Source of the DNA: Hepsetus odoe
Lineage: Eukaryota; Chordata; Actinopteri; Characiformes; Hepsetidae
Length of the DNA: 64,000 nucleotides
Assembly: GCA_017165825.1 (NCBI GenBank)
Contig: CM029370.1
Coordinates: 11,071,767 to 11,135,766 of the forward strand
Direction: 5' to 3'
Below the pieces are notes generated by a model that searched no databases, was not told the DNA's origin, and saw nothing but the letters and a program-made list of their open reading frames with translations. The stretch's first letter is position 1. Every line of letters begins with the position of its first letter. The position numbers and the translations under genes were made by a program. Below, piece after piece: positions 21,753 through 34,835 of the stretch.

Positions 21753-24700
21753 CTGTTCAAGCTTCTGCTTCCACAACAGGGATGAAACGAGTTTCCCAGT
21801 CCCTGGTTGATACATAGCAGCCATTGTATAAGTTTCTGTGTTTCTCCTCTGTTTGGAGCGAAGCAATGCCAGGGTTGCCTTGGTGCTGAGGCTGAGTGGG
21901 TTGGGGTTATAGGAGCTAACACACCATGAGCCATAAACAGAGGTCAATGGAGTTGTTTGAGCATAGTTTGGCTTGGTGTAATTTAGGAAGCACCAGCTAA
22001 CACTTGTTGTCGTGCGAAGACTTGGGAACTGAAAGAACTGTTGAACATCTGCCAGATCAGTGAGTAGAAGAGTGCTTCCAACAACACCACCACTCTGACT
22101 AGCAGCAAGTTGTACTAGCATGTTTACAGGGATTTTACTTATGCTCTGCTTCATTTCTTCTTGAGTATCACTTGAAGAGATCATTGACTGTGGGCTTGAG
22201 CTTGCCTCTGGAGTGGATTCATCTACATCAAGTTCTTCTAGGGACTCTGATCTTTTTGAAGTGTTGGTTACAATTTGGAGAGGAGGAGTGAAGCTGTCTG
22301 TGGGTGGCACATCAGGTAAATGAGATGTAGAGGGGTGCAAAGGGAACCTAGATGGCGAAAAATTAGCTGGTGGAGATGAGGACATCCTCTCTTGATCATC
22401 TACTGAATCATCTCTCTTCAATAGATCTGACTGTGATGTGTCACTTTCTTTTGGTGCAGTTGTGTTACTCAGCTCCACAGCACTTAGCTCTTTCACTATT
22501 TGGCCATACATTTTTTCTTCTTTAACTCGTTTTTGTTGTTTGGTTTCAATAAAAAGTTCAAGACTACTGGCTGGCGATAGCATTCTTTTGCTCCCTCCAA
22601 TACTGGAGGAGGCATCTGTTGTTGAGATAGTTCCTGATGTCAAAGACAGAGGTATCCCTGTGTTCAGTCTTCCGGGTGATGGTTCTGGAACTTTCCAAAG
22701 TGGATATTTTGAAGATGTTTCTGGATGCCCTAATATCTTGGATAAACTGAACCCAAGTAGATGTTTTGAGGTCATGGTTTGTGAACTAGTAGATGAATTG
22801 TCGGAACATATTATTCTGATAGATGTAGTGCTATGAGCATCAGTAGCAAGAATTTGTGAAACACTAGTGTACATGACACTACCATATGATGGCACATTTG
22901 TCTGGATTCTAACAGGCACCAACATTCCAGGGGGTGATTGTTGTGAACTTATGTTCTGGGTGGCAAAGACTGGCTGAACTTGTTGTAAGAAAACTGAGCT
23001 TGTTGTGAGCACCTTTGATGAAAAACCTCCAACATTCTGAGGAGAGGATCTTACAAGATATGGATAACTGTGACTTGTCCCATCAGTTTTGGAATCACTC
23101 TGCACCTGGATTTGATGAACAGGTGGATGAGATTTCTGGAGCATGGGTCTGATATGTGATTTCTGTAGCTGATGTGTTTGGTAAGACATGTGCTGTTTGG
23201 ACCGTTGTGTTGATTCAGGGTGCCAGTACATAGTCTGAAATGGCAAAAAGGATGATGATGCTAAGCTATTCTGAAGTGAGGACTGCTGCATTACATCCTG
23301 ACTCATGTGCTCATGTACTGAAGCCTCACTATCCGATGAGAGTTGCCCTGGCAAGTGAGAAGACCTTTGCAGAGGTTCTTCTGATTGGCTGTCTTCACTA
23401 ATGCTATGTTGCAGCAACTGATGTGATCCAAGAACTGGCTGTGAACTTCGTTTAGGTCTTACTAAGTCACTGCCAACAGCAGACTGCGATGCACCAGTTA
23501 GCGATGAGGTGCCTTGCCAAGCTAACAGTGACCCATGTTGGTCAGAATGCTCTTGCTTAATGTTCATCTCAGAACCTTGCTCTTGAGGAACAACTTCAGG
23601 GTAGACACTCAGAGATGCCTGTCTAACTAGATATCCACGTCTGCGCTCCTTCATGGCTGATGCACTGGAATATACCTCTCCTTGCCTTGAAGAGGTTGAA
23701 AGACTTCCATAATCAAATGATTTGCTACGAATTTCTGGTACCTCTGTAGGCAAAGCACAAGGTGCCTGTTCTGATGAGGAGCGACGCATTTCCTTGTGAT
23801 GATGGCCTGGTATTGACAAAGAATGGCCACTTCCTGGTACAGTTAAAAATTCTGATTGTTTAATAAACTCATCTTGCTTTGTTGGGGACACTGATTTCAT
23901 GCTTTCCTCTCTATCAAATGACATTGAAAAACTTGAGCTATGGGACAGGTTGCTCTCTTGACTTGGGCTCCTAGAAAGACTAGTGCCTGTAGACTCAAAG
24001 CTTGATTCCCCAGATGAGTGCTCCAAATCTGCAAGGCGCAGACGTTTTTTCTTCGGGGGCAATTTCTCAGCTGGGAGTTGGGATAGAGTCTCACTCCTCT
24101 GTGGCCACTGGAATTCCTCCACATGTTTCTCTGATTCTTTAGCTGGCACCTCTGGTTCTTTTTCAGGTTTATCAGGCTCTTCTGTTACCCTGATTTCAGG
24201 CACTTGAATGTTGGGCTGCCGTACTAATTTGTGAGGCATGTGATATTGCTGGCTTGGTGCAACAGATGTTATTTCATTGTCACTCTGCTGCTGATGTTCC
24301 ATGCTCTCAGACCTCATCAGAGAATCAGGACTCTGAGCATCTTCAGTGTTCTCTGGATCAGATTGTTCAGAAAGTTGGCCAACAGGCTTTTCGGGATGGT
24401 GAGATTGAAGTTCAAATGACTCAGATTTTTCAAATGAACTAGGTCTGCTAAGTGAATTTGTATGCTGAATAACAGATATTACGTTGCCAGAAGCTTTTCT
24501 GTCTGGGTCTTGAATGAGCACCACATCCTCTGGACATATACCAGTACCTTTATCAAAACTTTCTGATGGGCTATAACCACCAAACATAGACCCTTTACCT
24601 GCTGGTGTAGCCCTTGAGGATTCTTGACTTCCTTGTTTTAGATCATAATCTCCAGCTGTTTCAACAGAACCAGACTGAGTGTCATCATACTGCCCACTAC

Positions 24701-26600
24701 AGTCCTCCTCATCGCCAACACTCTTTTCTTTCCGACGTTTTCTTGTGGTCATCTCTGACACTCCCACTTTCGTACCATAACAGCCATATGTTGATCCTGA
24801 ACCTTTAAACTCTGGCATCAACAAACTCCTGTCTCCTACCTTCATTGTTGAAACAGGGCCAGTTAATTTTCCATAATTCTCAGATTCTCCATGTTCAAAA
24901 GCACCCTGTCTCCTTAGTCTCCTTAGGCCAGCTGCTCCAGGATAGAAAACATCATCTGGAGACATCATTTCATCAAATGAGTGACTCCCTCTCAGACCTG
25001 GTGGAACATTGAGGTTTGTTGGAGAAGGTGTAGGCATTGAGTTACTTCTTATGAGCGTCCCTGATTCAGAAGGAGCTTCTAGGAGACTGGCACTGCTTTG
25101 GCAAGGTCCTCCAGGATACTGCTTAGGATCACAGCTTGCAAGCATTTGTGATTCTCCAGAAGCTCCTCTGAAAAATATGTGATCCTCCGAAATCTTTCCC
25201 ATGTCGAGCTCCATCATGGCACAAGACTTGTTGTGTGGATCCTGACTGGCTGTAGGAGCCATGCCAACAGTAATGGCTTGTCTTGCTCTAGAGCTGGGTC
25301 TATAATACCAAGTTCGTCCAAACATTATCTCCTCATATGACTTTGCATTGGTGTTAGGTGGGCTGATCTGCTGCTCAGCACTCTCTGAACGTGAAAAGTA
25401 GCCAGAATCTGTGCTTCCTTTGCTGTGTGGACTCAATAGATTCAGAGACTGCTCAGAGTCTTGGCCCGTTTTCTCAATAAGTCTTAAAGCAAGCCTCTGT
25501 TTGATAGTATGTGACTCATCTCCTCTGACCATTTGTCCTCCAATGTGAGATCCCTTAATTTCTGGGAAAGGGGTACACTCTATGGCTGTGGATGGAAATC
25601 CTTGTTTTGGGACAATTAAGATAGGCACTTTCATAGATGCCATGGCCAGCTCTTCTGCTGAGTCAGCATATGCTGGTTCTCCACCCTTCTCTATTGTGCT
25701 TTTGTCAGACTCAAACGATATCTGGGGTACAGGGCTATTTTTTTCTGGATACATTGCTCCTTCTGCAGTTTCTTCATCAGTATCAGTGCTTTGCTCTCCA
25801 TCAGAATGTACCTCTGTTTCTCCAACTGAAGATGCCTGATCAATGTCTGTGCGAGTAGCCAACTCAGAGAATGGTACGAGACCTGCTTTTATAGCATGGG
25901 CATGAGACTTTCTGTGCTTATACAAATTGCTCTTGGTTTTAAATGAAAATCCACAAGGGCCACAAGGATAGGGCCGTTCCCCTGTGTGTGACCGGATGTG
26001 TTTTTTAAGCACACTGGGCTTTGCACATGCCCTTCCACAGTATTGGCAAATGTACTTCCCTGGCTTTTTGGGTTTCTGTTCCTTCTTATGTCCTTCTTCT
26101 TGTTGCTCAGAGCCTGACTGTGAATACTGGCCAAAAGCACTGGGTAAACTTGGAGACTTCTGACGGGGAAAGACTCCATGAGACCGGGAGTGCACAGGAA
26201 ACATATCATCTGATGGCAAAGACTGCAGTTGCCCTGGGAATGGCCAAGCATGGGCTTCCAAGCCAGGTTGTGGTTTAGTACCAGTCAGAAAAGGCTTCTG
26301 CATGGGCTGCTGTGGGTATGAATGTGGTAACTGGTAGGAGAAAGATCGAGGAAAGAATGGACTTTCTTGAGATGACTGAGATGTTGCATTTAAATGCAAC
26401 TTTCCAGGGGTTGTATTACCTGTCCCACTGGCACTGCTCTGGAGGCTTTCATGGTGCAACAGTCTTTTACCTTCAGAATCTGCATAAGTGCTTCTTCTTG
26501 TACCAGTAGAGGGCTCAGAGACCCATTTCCTTTGTAAAGGGTTCTTCTCACGTGGTTCCTTGCTGCATTTTTGGGTGGCATCTGATCCACGTGGCTCCAT
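21753..26600 (-). CDS. hivep2: hivep2 main coding exon (HIVEP2/Schnurri-2 transcription factor)
   Basis: This 4848-nt open exon encodes residues 1-1616 of a ZAS-family nuclear factor that binds kappaB-like enhancers and, in the Schnurri family, works with SMADs in BMP signalling. The start is ATG at 26600 (context AAAATGG); an in-frame TTG seven codons upstream is not a likely start. The N-terminal ZAS domain has two C2H2 fingers: C185, C188, H201, H205 and C213, C216, H229, H233, joined by SHTGERPYPC. Other HIVEP2 signatures are IHSDGEQSTDTDEE-like text, 'GSTDSGYFSRSESAEQQISP', a basic PPKKKRLR nuclear signal near residue 848 followed by EHSSGESSFESTG, and 'GGSKRMLSPASSLELF'. The HIVEP-type CCHC region (SWCFLNYTKPNY onward) lies at about 1530-1585. 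Exon end CAG|GTATGA, phase 0. No frameshift is seen. Closest to HIVEP2 rather than HIVEP1 or HIVEP3, judged from memory; which teleost duplicate (hivep2a or hivep2b) cannot be told. Confidence 0.95.
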
Positions 26601-26857
26601 TTTTGTTTTGCTGTATATCAACTGAGTTTACCAAGGTGCTGATAGTTAAATTGCATTCAAGTATATAGTCATGCCAGATGATTTACCAACAATGACATCT
26701 GAAGAAAAAGTCCTCCATTTCCTTTTTTGAGACTTGCTCCACATTTGAATTTCAAAAGGGTGTTTTAACAATAATAAGGCCTCTTTCCTTTACTCAACTT
26801 CTTATTTTGTTAATTTTGCTTCCTCTTTTCTTCAATGTCTTATTATCTTGTAGTTAC
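26601..26857 (-). other. hivep2: 5' UTR part of the hivep2 main exon with candidate acceptors
   Basis: Two good minus-strand splice acceptors precede the ATG: a long pyrimidine tract ending gtcttacAG at 26858-26859 (exon would start at 26857), and ctttttcttcAG at 26699-26700 (exon would start at 26698). Either leaves a short 5' UTR before the ATG at 26600. The longer version contains about five upstream ATGs, each followed by an early stop, which could dampen translation. HIVEP2 of mammals also starts translation in its giant exon after non-coding exons, which agrees with this layout. Confidence 0.6.
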
Positions 26858-28620
26858 CTGTAAGACACACAAAAAAGAGAATAAAATGAAAATAGTTAAA
26901 TAATATTTTATACATTATTTTATATTGTTATGCAAAGTCCATAAATCCTCTGAAAAGATAAGTAACAATTGCAGGACTACTATGTTAAGAATCTTCAATG
27001 AACTAAAACAGAGTTGCTATCATCCTGCCTCAATCTATGAGTCATCATTAACAACCATGCCCACTCAGTTCCTAAAAAGACACAAATGTTTAAAAATAGC
27101 CTGTGGAAGGCAAGTGACGTTCAACATCATATGTGTGTGGGTGTCAAAAGGGCAATCAATGAAGAAACTATTGCCATTTTTTCTTCCTTTGTTGTTTTTC
27201 TAACAGCTTTCTGCTGTGAAATGTATCATACTAAAAAGACTGAGACCACAAATTGCAAATTACAAAACATACCCAAAAGTAGATTCAATATTCTTGATCA
27301 TATGATGTTGAGCATGTTCACTGCATAATGTAGCTTTTGATCTCAGACTTGATTTCAACAGACAGAGCTGCCTGAGCATAAGTGAGGAAACTGTGTGACG
27401 CTGATGTCTGGAAGCCAGTGTGAGTGCTAAAAATAGCAGGGCAGAAAAGCCACTGGTATTTATAGCACCTGAAACATTAACTTTTGGTTCATTTTGTTTT
27501 CATTTTCTTCCATGCCTGACACTGGAAAATATGCACTCACAAACCGAGACCAATCATGGGGTCGAACAGAGGCACAAGAGTGAGAGTTTTTAGTACACAG
27601 TACATTTTTAAGAGCCAGTATTCAGGTTCTCTCCATACACTGAGGAAATGTTTAGCATAGAGATGGTATAAAAATAGTTCTTGATTAATTAGGTTAATAG
27701 TTCAATATCCTAAAATAGTATTTTATCAGCACTATAAAACAGTTAGTTAGTTTCATAAGTATGTGGTTTAAAAATATACCCCAATATATTGGTTTCATAA
27801 CGTCATATTCGAATTGCATATTATTTACTTTTAAACTGGTCTTATACAACACTTAAAATGCTTTGAGTAGCTCCTGTGAGTTTCTGGCTTAATTTTTAAC
27901 TGGGATGGACCAGGTCTAGACATTAATGCTACAGGGGCTACATAGCACCAGACCTATTCTACTTAAGGAGGTTGGAGCTTTTTTTATTACATTTCCTAGG
28001 AGAAATGATATGTCTGGTTTAACCATTCTCCTTCAGAATATACTGTAAAAACATACTTCATCATATAATGAGCCAAGTAGTATCCAGCCGCCAAAATGGT
28101 AAAAATAGGAGAAAATCTATTTGAAGATTAAAACACAGAGCCTGTTACCTAAAAATGTGAGCATTCCATCCTTGATACCTCCTAAATGCAGACAGCTTGC
28201 TTTTTAAATTGCATTGCCTGTCTTTTTTTTTTAGTAGACTGTGAAAAAGTGACCTCTGCTGTTTTTCTCTAGTGAAACAAAGGTCAAGTGATGTTGTCAG
28301 CCCAGAGGCAGCATGGCCTAGAGGAGGATGATGCATGAAAGCTTTAGGCAGTTTCATATATCATGCCCCACTGTTGCACATCATTCTTGTACCGAAGTGT
28401 CTCCTTCTGTTAATGAATCTGACGAGCTTGGGTGCCCCTGATGAACAGGGCAAAGATGCATGGCCCATTCGCTGATAAGCACAAGGCCTTTTCCCCATCA
28501 ACACTGGAATGAGTGATGCCACCAAAGCAGGACACAAATCTTCCTCCCCTTTAACATGGCATTGATGCAGTCGGCAAATATAAAACGCAAAACCTCTCAT
28601 GTAATTTGTTGGCCCCTGGT
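26858..28620. other. hivep2 5' intron or flank, no gene seen
   Basis: AT-rich sequence without recognised coding exons, repeats or RNA genes. Short open frames on both strands have no domain and no splice context. Confidence 0.45.
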
Positions 28621-28883
28621 AAGTGAAAAGTGAAAGTGACAACCCTTGTCATTGCGAGGTCACAGCACTGCACACCATGAACCACAACGAAATTGGACCT
28701 CTGCTTTTAACCCATGCACACAAACACCGTGCAGCAGTGGGCAGCTATTGAAAGCACCCGGGGAGCAGTGATGGGGACGGTACCTTGCTCAGGGGTACCT
28801 CAGGGCAACCTATTTGTGAGGGAATCGAACCCCCAATCTTCCGATGCAGGGCCAACTCCCTAACCACTAGGCCACCGCTGCCC
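28621..28883 (-). repeat. tRNA-derived SINE, family A, copy 3 (best preserved)
   Basis: Read on the minus strand it starts gggcagcggtggcctagtgg (tRNA-like, A-box ggcctagtggttag), then ggggttcgattccc (B-box). The core follows with ggtaccgtccccatcactg and ctccccgggtgc, then cgttgtgg..., and a tail of caatgacaagggttgtcac and ctttcactt. It is complete from head to tail and serves as the reference for the other copies in this window. It can be called a tRNA-derived SINE with confidence; the family name (V-SINE/HE1-like) is less sure. Confidence 0.9.
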
Positions 28884-31800
28884 TAAGTGTTGCATAAGAA
28901 AAATAGGTTTTTTTTTGTTGGAAGATATTGTCTGAAAAAATTGCATAAGCAAAAGTAAGTGTGGATGTGCTTTTTTTTTTTTTTTTTTTTATTCAAACAT
29001 TTTTTGTTTTACCTAAGAGGAAGTGTTAATATGAGTGAGCATGATGAGAATATACACACTGTCAAGAGGATAAGGGCAGACATCCCACACAGAGCACTGC
29101 CTCCATTCACAGCATACTTACTGTATCCCTGAATAGGATGACTAAGTGAAATTATATAAACCCAAAGGGTTCAAAAGAATCCAATACATAACATGTGGTC
29201 TCTAAAGCACACAATGAGACTCATATGCACAAGTCCATGAACAAACTGATTCGTCAGGCACTGAAGATCTGCTTAGATCTAAGGGGTAGAGAGTGTGTTT
29301 TTTTTAACCACCTGTTTACAAATTGCACCTTACAACCCTTTGCAACATTACTGTAGAACATCCTCAGAATTTAATGCAAAACATGCATAGTTGGTCTTTC
29401 TATTGCTAAATAAACATAGTGTCTGCTAATCCTAATATAACACCATTATTTAGCTGAACACACTTGCAGGAGAACATTACCCACTAATCCTGTCATGTCA
29501 GCTTCCAGACTACACTGGCAGATGGATGGAGCAAGATGAAGGGCAAACTTTCCCTCCTAAAAAGATTAAGGCCAACTCTGTCCTTAAAGGAAAAGGACTC
29601 TGTCCTTATCAGGAAAAGCCACGAGAGACTGTTGAATTGCCAGGGATAAGCCTTGCAATATCCCAAAGGTAGATATATACACTCTACTTAGGATCATTTT
29701 GGTGTGTTGGTTGCTTTGGTTTTAGAAAAACATCACATTGATACCTCCCCACAAAACCAGCTTAGCCTGACACATGTCAAACTCTTATGTTTGCAAGCAG
29801 GAGGCTTATGAAATATGTTTGGGTCATAACATCTCTGTGATCATTGGATGGGTGAGATCTATGAGCTGCTGTCTATAGCCACGCTGCCCCAAGCGTAGGA
29901 GGCTGTTGCCCTGGAGCACCAAGCAGTCCTCCGCAATGACGTACAGTGCCACTGTGATTGACGCAAAAAGCAAGATTTTCTTACAAGAGCACTTATGTAA
30001 ACATAAAAATATACCTTCTAATCCCAACCTGACAGAAGTCATTGTACAGGTTAAATCCCAAATTATAGAGAGGAAAAGAAGGATAGTTGTTTTGCTTCTA
30101 TTTGTTAATGAATGTACATTGATCGTAGTTAAAAAATTCAAGCTAGCTTTGTTAAGGCAATAATGGATAACAGTGCTTTAATTTCAATTGCAGGAGTTCA
30201 CACCAGGACAACACAAAACTCAAAACAAACTAATAAAAAACACAAATAAGTAAGAAAGTTTACATTTTACCAAGTGCACCTTTTGTATGCTTTAAATAAA
30301 TTTTCTCATATTGTTATCATTTTGGCAGCAGCTGGATAATGCCTGGCATATTATATGATGAAGTATGTTTTTACGATATATTCTGAAAGAGAATGGACAT
30401 AACGTATCATTTCTCCTTTTCAAGGTGCACCTTGAAAACTAACAAAAAACATAGTTTGGCTCTCACAAAAGTGCACCTTTTGCCAAGGTACGTTTTTCTA
30501 AACTCCTATCATCACTTTCCTGGTTGCTCCACACTTGCCAAAGTTAGACAGTTATAAACAAATAAAGACATTTCAATCATGCCTGTCTGTTCCCTTTTCC
30601 CTTCACCTTCAAAGGGTTTCTATGCAACTCAAAGGCCAATGGTGTTTTATTATTTTGATATGCATGCCTGACTATACTGCTTTCTTTGAATTGCTGATGG
30701 AGGACAAAACAACGAGTGCGCAGGATTTTTGCATGTGCATGTGAAAAAGCTGACTGAATCATGGCGTTAATGGGTCACATACTTAAAACTTTTAAAAAGA
30801 AAAATGCCAGAAAGCTGAATGATATCAGGGAGGAATGGATGAGTGGTTAAACAGATGGTTCCCTAAGCAATAGGTTTTGTAAATGAGAGAAAAAGGAGCC
30901 TTTGAAATGTGTAAAGTGTTTAAACTATAAATTAAACTTTAAAATAAAATAAACACGAATTGAAGGTCCTTGCCAGAACTCTCTACCCAAGAACTATTTA
31001 ATTCTGTAAAATTTTGTGAATCTTAGTTAAGGTAAAGTTTATTTGGCTCCAGGCTACATGTTCCTGATATTTGACGGCTTATTTTCCATCACAACATGGC
31101 ACAGAGTAGGCAGCCCCCCCCCCCCTTTTTTTTTTCTTGTTGGGGGGGTGTTGGCTTTGAATCATTCAAAAACTTGCTAATAGTTTCCATTCAGAAGTTC
31201 TACAGTTTATGGTGACAAAGTCCCATGTAAGAACTCAACCTCCTTGGCGAAAATGATGCCTAAGCTAAATTCATGTTTACATGCTTCCTCATAGTCAAGT
31301 GAAGAAATGCAGATCAGTCAAGTACATTGGACAGAGACAGTGAGTGAGCTGGGATAATTTTTCCTAGATTCAGCCTTCCAAGTATTCCAGCTCATTAGTG
31401 ATGGAGGCAACTTTTACAACTCCAGCTGGCTTTATCCACTGGCACAGAGCAGTAGAGTGTGTGAGTCTGAAAATAGACTGAGGTTAGGAACCCACAATGA
31501 AGTTTTGTGTTTTCATATAGACAACAGGCACATTTATTTTCTCATCAATTATTCAAGTCTGCTCTGCAAAAACAGCACATGCTCCATATCATTTTATTTT
31601 GATATGACTTCTAGCAGTGTAGAAGGAAAGAAATGGTGCTCAGGAAAATTCCAAAAGCTAAAAATGCCTGAATAATGACCCACTGACACTGTCCTTATAT
31701 CACCTCCCTTTTTTTGCATGGAGCTTTCTTTCCGTATAGTTTGTCTTGCTTCCTCACAGAAGATTCGTCTTTTGCTCACCCAGCAACTTTCAGCGGGGAG

Positions 31801-32109
31801 GTTTTTTGGCCTGCGTTAGCAGGTCTGGCGGATGTATCACCCCGAAATGTGTGCAAGTCAGCCCCCTGGTGTCCCTCTGACTCCTCATTAGGCCCCCAAA
31901 GATAAAATGCTGGCCCACCCCTCAACTTGGCTTGGCAAGCATCACAGGTGAGAGGTCAATGTGGTGAGGCAAGGCAGCAGAGATCACACTCAGATGGTCA
32001 GCATGCTGAGAACACATGATGTGCATGACATTACTTTATCCACAAGAATAAATAATATTACATCAACATAATAAAGATTCAAACAGAACAAAACTGTGTG
32101 AATATTATA
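28884..32109. other. Non-coding stretch with one exon-like segment
   Basis: Contains poly-T runs (28972-28990), a C9-T10 homopolymer junction near 31117-31135, three copies of GTGCACCTT between 30274 and 30479, and an exon-like minus-strand segment at 29824-29951. No established gene is recognised. Confidence 0.4.
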
Positions 32110-32313
32110 CATTTACATTTGCAGCATTTAGCAGACACTCTTATCCAGAGTTCTGACTTCCATGCCCTAATTACAGGGACAGTGCCCCTGGAGCAATTCA
32201 GGGTTAAGGGTCTTGCTCAAGGACCCAGTGGTGGTAGTGCCAAAGGTAGGATTCGAACCTGGGACTTCTTGAGCCACAGGTCCATAGGCAAGTATCCTAC
32301 CACTAGACCATTG
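32110..32313 (-). repeat. tRNA-derived SINE, family C, copy 1
   Basis: On the minus strand this reads tggtctagtggtaggatac (A-box), caggttcgaatcctacc (B-box), the body ccttgagcaagacccttaac, and the tail ctggataagagtgtctgct followed by aaatgctgcaaatgtaaat. The tail is widely shared among fish SINEs. A second copy lies at 35447-35640. Confidence 0.9.
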
Positions 32314-32639
32314 AAAAATAATACATTTTGTTAATGTCAAAATATACACAAACTAATCAGTTATATTTAATGCCTAATTTTTTTCAATGCAGGAAGGAGT
32401 TCTACAGTACTGCATTCTGGTGGCCCTGGGCCCATGCACATGACCCGCCCGCAGGCAAAGGCAAGCTTACTGTGGGAGTCAATGAAAGGCAACTTGTACT
32501 CGCAGTTCTATTTCCTTTCACACAAAGAGGCAGACTAACGATAAAAAAAGAGAAAGGAAAAAAAAAAAACTCACTGAGATATCTGGAGCAGAGAGGAAGC
32601 AATTAAATAAGAGAAGAGGTATTTTTAACGCAGCGGACA

Positions 32640-33115
32640 GCAGAGCTTGAATGTGTGCATGTGTGTTTGTGTGTGCGACTGCACAAGTGTGTACAAGCAC
32701 AAGAGAGAAAGTGTGTGTGGGAAGCATCCACAGCCATCTCGAGACGGGGTGAGCAGCGTGGGTGACAGTTCCTGTGTGGGAGGAGAAGGCATGAATACCA
32801 TGCAGGGTTATGGTGCTTATGAATTGTGTTATAAAAGGGAGGGGGGTAGACACGGTTACACAACGCGGCACTACCACCGCTCAACCAAAGTGGGACGGCA
32901 GCGAAGGCAGCCGCTCTGCAGCCGGATCCGTGGCACCATACAGCCCTTCAAGACATTTGGTCGAATACACAATTATCCAGCAGCTGCAGTGCCAGCCACT
33001 TGAACGAGGCAGGAGGGAGGGAGTGAATGTACCGGAAAAAGCAGCATCAGGCAGGCTCCCATTTACTCACAAGATGGGCATTTGCCTTAGTATGGACTGT
33101 AGCTCAGCCTAAATA
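32640..33115 (+). promoter_or_regulatory. TATA-like motif beside a GC-richer stretch (weak candidate)
   Basis: A TATAAAAGG sits at 32830-32838 on the plus strand, upstream of a locally CpG-containing stretch (32860-32945: acgcggcac, accgctcaacc, ggacggcagcgaagg, gccggatccg). No open frame or splice pattern following it looks like a gene. It could drive a non-coding transcript antisense to hivep2, or be chance. Confidence 0.2.
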
Positions 33116-33720
33116 ACCTTGCTGAAAAAAGATATAGTGCATAACACACTTGACTAATTAGCAAAGTGGAGATTAATACTGTGAGTTTGCTATACTCTTT
33201 AAATGCAATCACACAATCACATAACAAATAAGTTTATTGCTAATTAAATACTCACATTTAGTCTGTTCTGTATCAACAACTTAGAGTCTACATTTCTGCA
33301 CTCTTGTTTTTCTTATTTTTTTCCCATGCCGACAAATGACAAACACATGGCACGACAAATCCTGATAAAACCTCTTTTACTGACAAACAGAAATTAGGTT
33401 TTAATTTACAAAAGTTTAGAATATACTTTTTGAAGAAAATTTTTTTTACTATTATTTCACTGAGAGTTAAGTGACTTTTTTTCCTCTTTAATTTAGCCAT
33501 GGCAACCCACACACTTTGCATGCAAAGAACCTTGGAGGTTGTGGGACATGAGTCAAGGGAAGCATGTACGCATTTTGAAAAATATCTTATTGATGTTATT
33601 GTGATATTATTACAATATTATACTTAACCAATTTGGTGGAGATCACTTACCATTCATTTTTTTAATTCTGACACCTGTGTTGGCTAGCATCACCCTGAGA
33701 AACAGAGGGAGAGAGGGCTA

Positions 33721-33998
33721 GTCATTTAGCAGTGAGCAGTGGATTTTTCTTCTACATTTAATCCATCCTACAGACCCCAGTAGTGATGACACACTATGAG
33801 CAGGAGCAATGGTCTGCAATGCCTGCACACTTGGGGTAGCTCTGGAGTTAAGTGCCTTGCCTAAGGGCACGGATATGAGAGTGGGAAAGCATTGTTCACC
33901 CACTCCTCCACTCACATTTTTTCTGCTGGTCCCAGTTATTGAACCGACAACCCTTCAACTGCAAACCCACTATTCTAACCATTAGGTCACAGCTGGCC
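33721..33998 (-). repeat. tRNA-derived SINE, family B
   Basis: The minus strand reads ggccagctgtgacctaatgg then ttagaatagtgggtttgca, followed by a degraded B-box (gtcggttcaataac). The body has cttaggcaaggcacttaac and ends near tggattaaatgtagaagaa and cactgctcactgctaaatga. The organisation matches a fish tRNA-SINE, with a body different from families A and C. Confidence 0.75.
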
Positions 33999-34801
33999 TA
34001 ACATGATATTAGATCATCCTGACTTTTTAAGCAATGAAATCAAACTTTACAAGCATAAGGCATCTTGCCACAATTCCTAACTTGGTTTTGTTGTACACCT
34101 TTCCAGTTTCATTATATCTACATTCCTTGGAGAATATTTTTTCGGGATCACACTGCCTAAGCAACAAATAGTTACAGACATGTTCTAGGGCCTGCAGCTG
34201 CAGCTGTTTAATGTACATGTTTCCATTTAGCCCTGGCTGAACCGCAGGACAGTGCCCTATGGAAGGAAAGACAAGGAATGAAAAGAACTGGGGAAAAGGG
34301 GGGGCTTCATGTTGTTCTTAATTGTCTATGGAAAGACTGTCATATTTTCCACCGGGTAAGCTTGAAACCATTAGTGAAGCTAGTCTTCATTAAATTTTCC
34401 ACAACATTTTGCAGAAATGTCAGGAAGCAGCTGTAGAGGCACTGATTAACTGTCTTTTCCCCTGGATCCTTGACTTATAACACTTCATTGAAATTACATC
34501 CTTGTGTTTAAATTTGAATGTTCCTTCTCCTCACCTACCACTTCAAAAGTTATTTCACAATATAAATATGTTAACACCGGTGGCTAGTTGTAAATTTTAA
34601 AATCATACAGCTTCAGGAGCCCAACACTGCCTCTAAAGGATGTCTCAGCAACGCATGCATGCCACCAAAAAGGCTTTATAGCACAGTTCTTAGCCTGTGG
34701 GCTAACACATGTTGATCCAAGCATCAACCTCCAACCCCACATGCTTTGCTGCCAAAGTCCAAAGCTCCTTTATTCAGAAAAAAAAAATGTCAAACAACTA
34801 C

Positions 34802-34835
<34 letters not shown>

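Noticed and set aside
22438..22836. 132-residue plus-strand open frame inside the main exon
   Set aside because: Antisense shadow of the hivep2 coding sequence; no independent signal.
28621..28883. A functional tRNA gene on the minus strand
   Set aside because: A- and B-box-like text is present, but the stem arms do not close into a cloverleaf and the unit continues into a SINE body and tail.
32647..33112. Two plus-strand open frames near the TATA-like motif
   Set aside because: No recognised domain, no splice sites with matching phase, partly repeat-derived; not supported as genes.
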